Source: RYN-431 sp036388295 (GTDB taxonomy: Bacteria > Planctomycetota > Phycisphaerae > Tepidisphaerales > Tepidisphaeraceae). Taken from it: a stretch of DNA of 12,848 nt. The translations under genes and the position numbers were made by a program. A model generated the notes under the pieces. It did no database searches, was not told where the DNA came from, and was given only the letters and a program-made list of their open reading frames with translations. The DNA lies in NCBI GenBank assembly GCA_036388295.1, contig DASVSC010000066.1, positions 1 to 12,848 of the forward strand. The letters are read 5' to 3'. Of this stretch, positions 12,401 through 12,848 are shown piece by piece (positions within the stretch are counted from its first letter, which is position 1; every line of letters starts with the position of its first letter).

Positions 12401-12848
12401 TCAGTCCTCAATCGTTTCGATTGTCGAGGGCTTCGTGCCCTGGAGCAGGTCTTTGGCCCCCGCGTGGTCGAACTTCGGGTCGCCGGCGTCCAGGGCGATG
12501 AAAAAGCGGTCGCTGGTGGCGCGGCGGAACATTTCGAGCTTGAACAGCGGGTGATACAGCATCGGCAGGCGGTTGAGCAGCAGCATGCCGAACACGGTCG
12601 TCAGGGCCGAGAACAGGATGGTGCACTCGAACACGACCGGGATGGTGGCCGGGATCGACCAGATCGGCTTGCCGCTGGTCAGGTACGGGTACCCCTGGAA
12701 GTTCACCCAGTTAAGGGGCCAGGGGAAGTTCGGTTCATTGCCGTTGATCCAGGCGGTCATCACCAGGCCGAACGTGAAGCCGGTCAGGCCACCGGCCAGA
12801 ACCAGCCAGGGGAGAATGGTCGGCTTGATGCCCATGGCGGCGTCGATG
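12401..12848 (-). CDS. actD: Alternative complex III subunit ActD (DUF3341), 5' end outside the window
   Basis: The frame stays open to the right edge (the residues before the first in-window Met read I-D-A-A), so about 148 C-terminal residues are present and the N-terminus is cut by the window. ActD is a membrane subunit of alternative complex III with two helices and no cofactor. Visible parts, counting from the Met at 12835: a helix with LPWLVLAGGLTGFTFGLVM (9-27), the NFPWPLNWVNFQGYPY loop (37-52), a second helix around IPATIPVVFECTILFSALTT (62-81), then LPMLYHPLF and the family's closing SDRFFIALDAGDPKFD segment at about 108-123. The in-window ATG aligns inside the family domain, so it is probably not the true start. 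actA, actB and actC are expected upstream, beyond the right edge. Confidence 0.92.
   Translation of the reverse strand, partial: IDAAMGIKPTILPWLVLAGGLTGFTFGLVMTAWINGNEPNFPWPLNWVNFQGYPYLTSGKPIWSIPATIPVVFECTILFSALTTVFGMLLLNRLPMLYHPLFKLEMFRRATSDRFFIALDAGDPKFDHAGAKDLLQGTKPSTIETIED

Noticed and set aside
12401..12835. actD as a complete short gene starting at the ATG at 12835
   Set aside because: The frame continues open past this ATG to the window edge and the residues there match the middle of the family domain, so the gene is cut by the window.

Overview
This GC-rich window looks chromosomal and most resembles Planctomycetota, probably the Phycisphaerae side. That placement is an inference from the gene order (alternative complex III followed by SCO and a caa3-type oxidase), the DUF2231 membrane protein and the style of the intergenic repeats; no marker was searched. 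Most of the window is one minus-strand respiratory gene cluster that enters from the right edge and ends near position 2511.

Left part (1-2435). A plus-strand ribosomal protein L20 gene (rplT) has a strong hairpin terminator. It is convergent with a minus-strand gene for a degenerate response-regulator receiver domain. Two inverted, REP-like hairpins sit between them. A plus-strand DUF2231 multi-pass membrane protein follows and is convergent with the respiratory operon.

Right part (2511-12848, all minus strand, so transcription runs right to left). The order is actD (5' end outside the window), actE, actF, a small single-pass membrane protein, a SCO-type copper chaperone, oxidase subunit II fused to cytochrome c, subunit I (A2 type), subunit III, subunit IV, and a second, divergent subunit III-like gene. 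A palindromic terminator closes the operon. Together the products would take electrons from quinol through alternative complex III (ActE haem c) to the cytochrome c domain and CuA of subunit II, then to haem a and the haem a3-CuB site of subunit I. SCO would deliver copper to the CuA site. Such complexes are known to form supercomplexes in other phyla.

Three things are unusual. (1) Three intergenic gaps in the operon hold inverted repeats whose arms are made of about four or five phased 7- or 8-nt units, with a different unit family in each gap. One family recurs at the very start of the window. (2) Several subunits carry His-rich extensions or loops: ActF has a low-complexity loop of about 130 residues, and subunit III has a His-rich N-terminus. 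(3) Subunit III has a large hydrophilic insertion and two extra hydrophobic segments before its last helix, while its paralogue lacks the family's conserved glutamate. No RNA genes, CRISPR arrays, insertion sequences or phage genes were seen.
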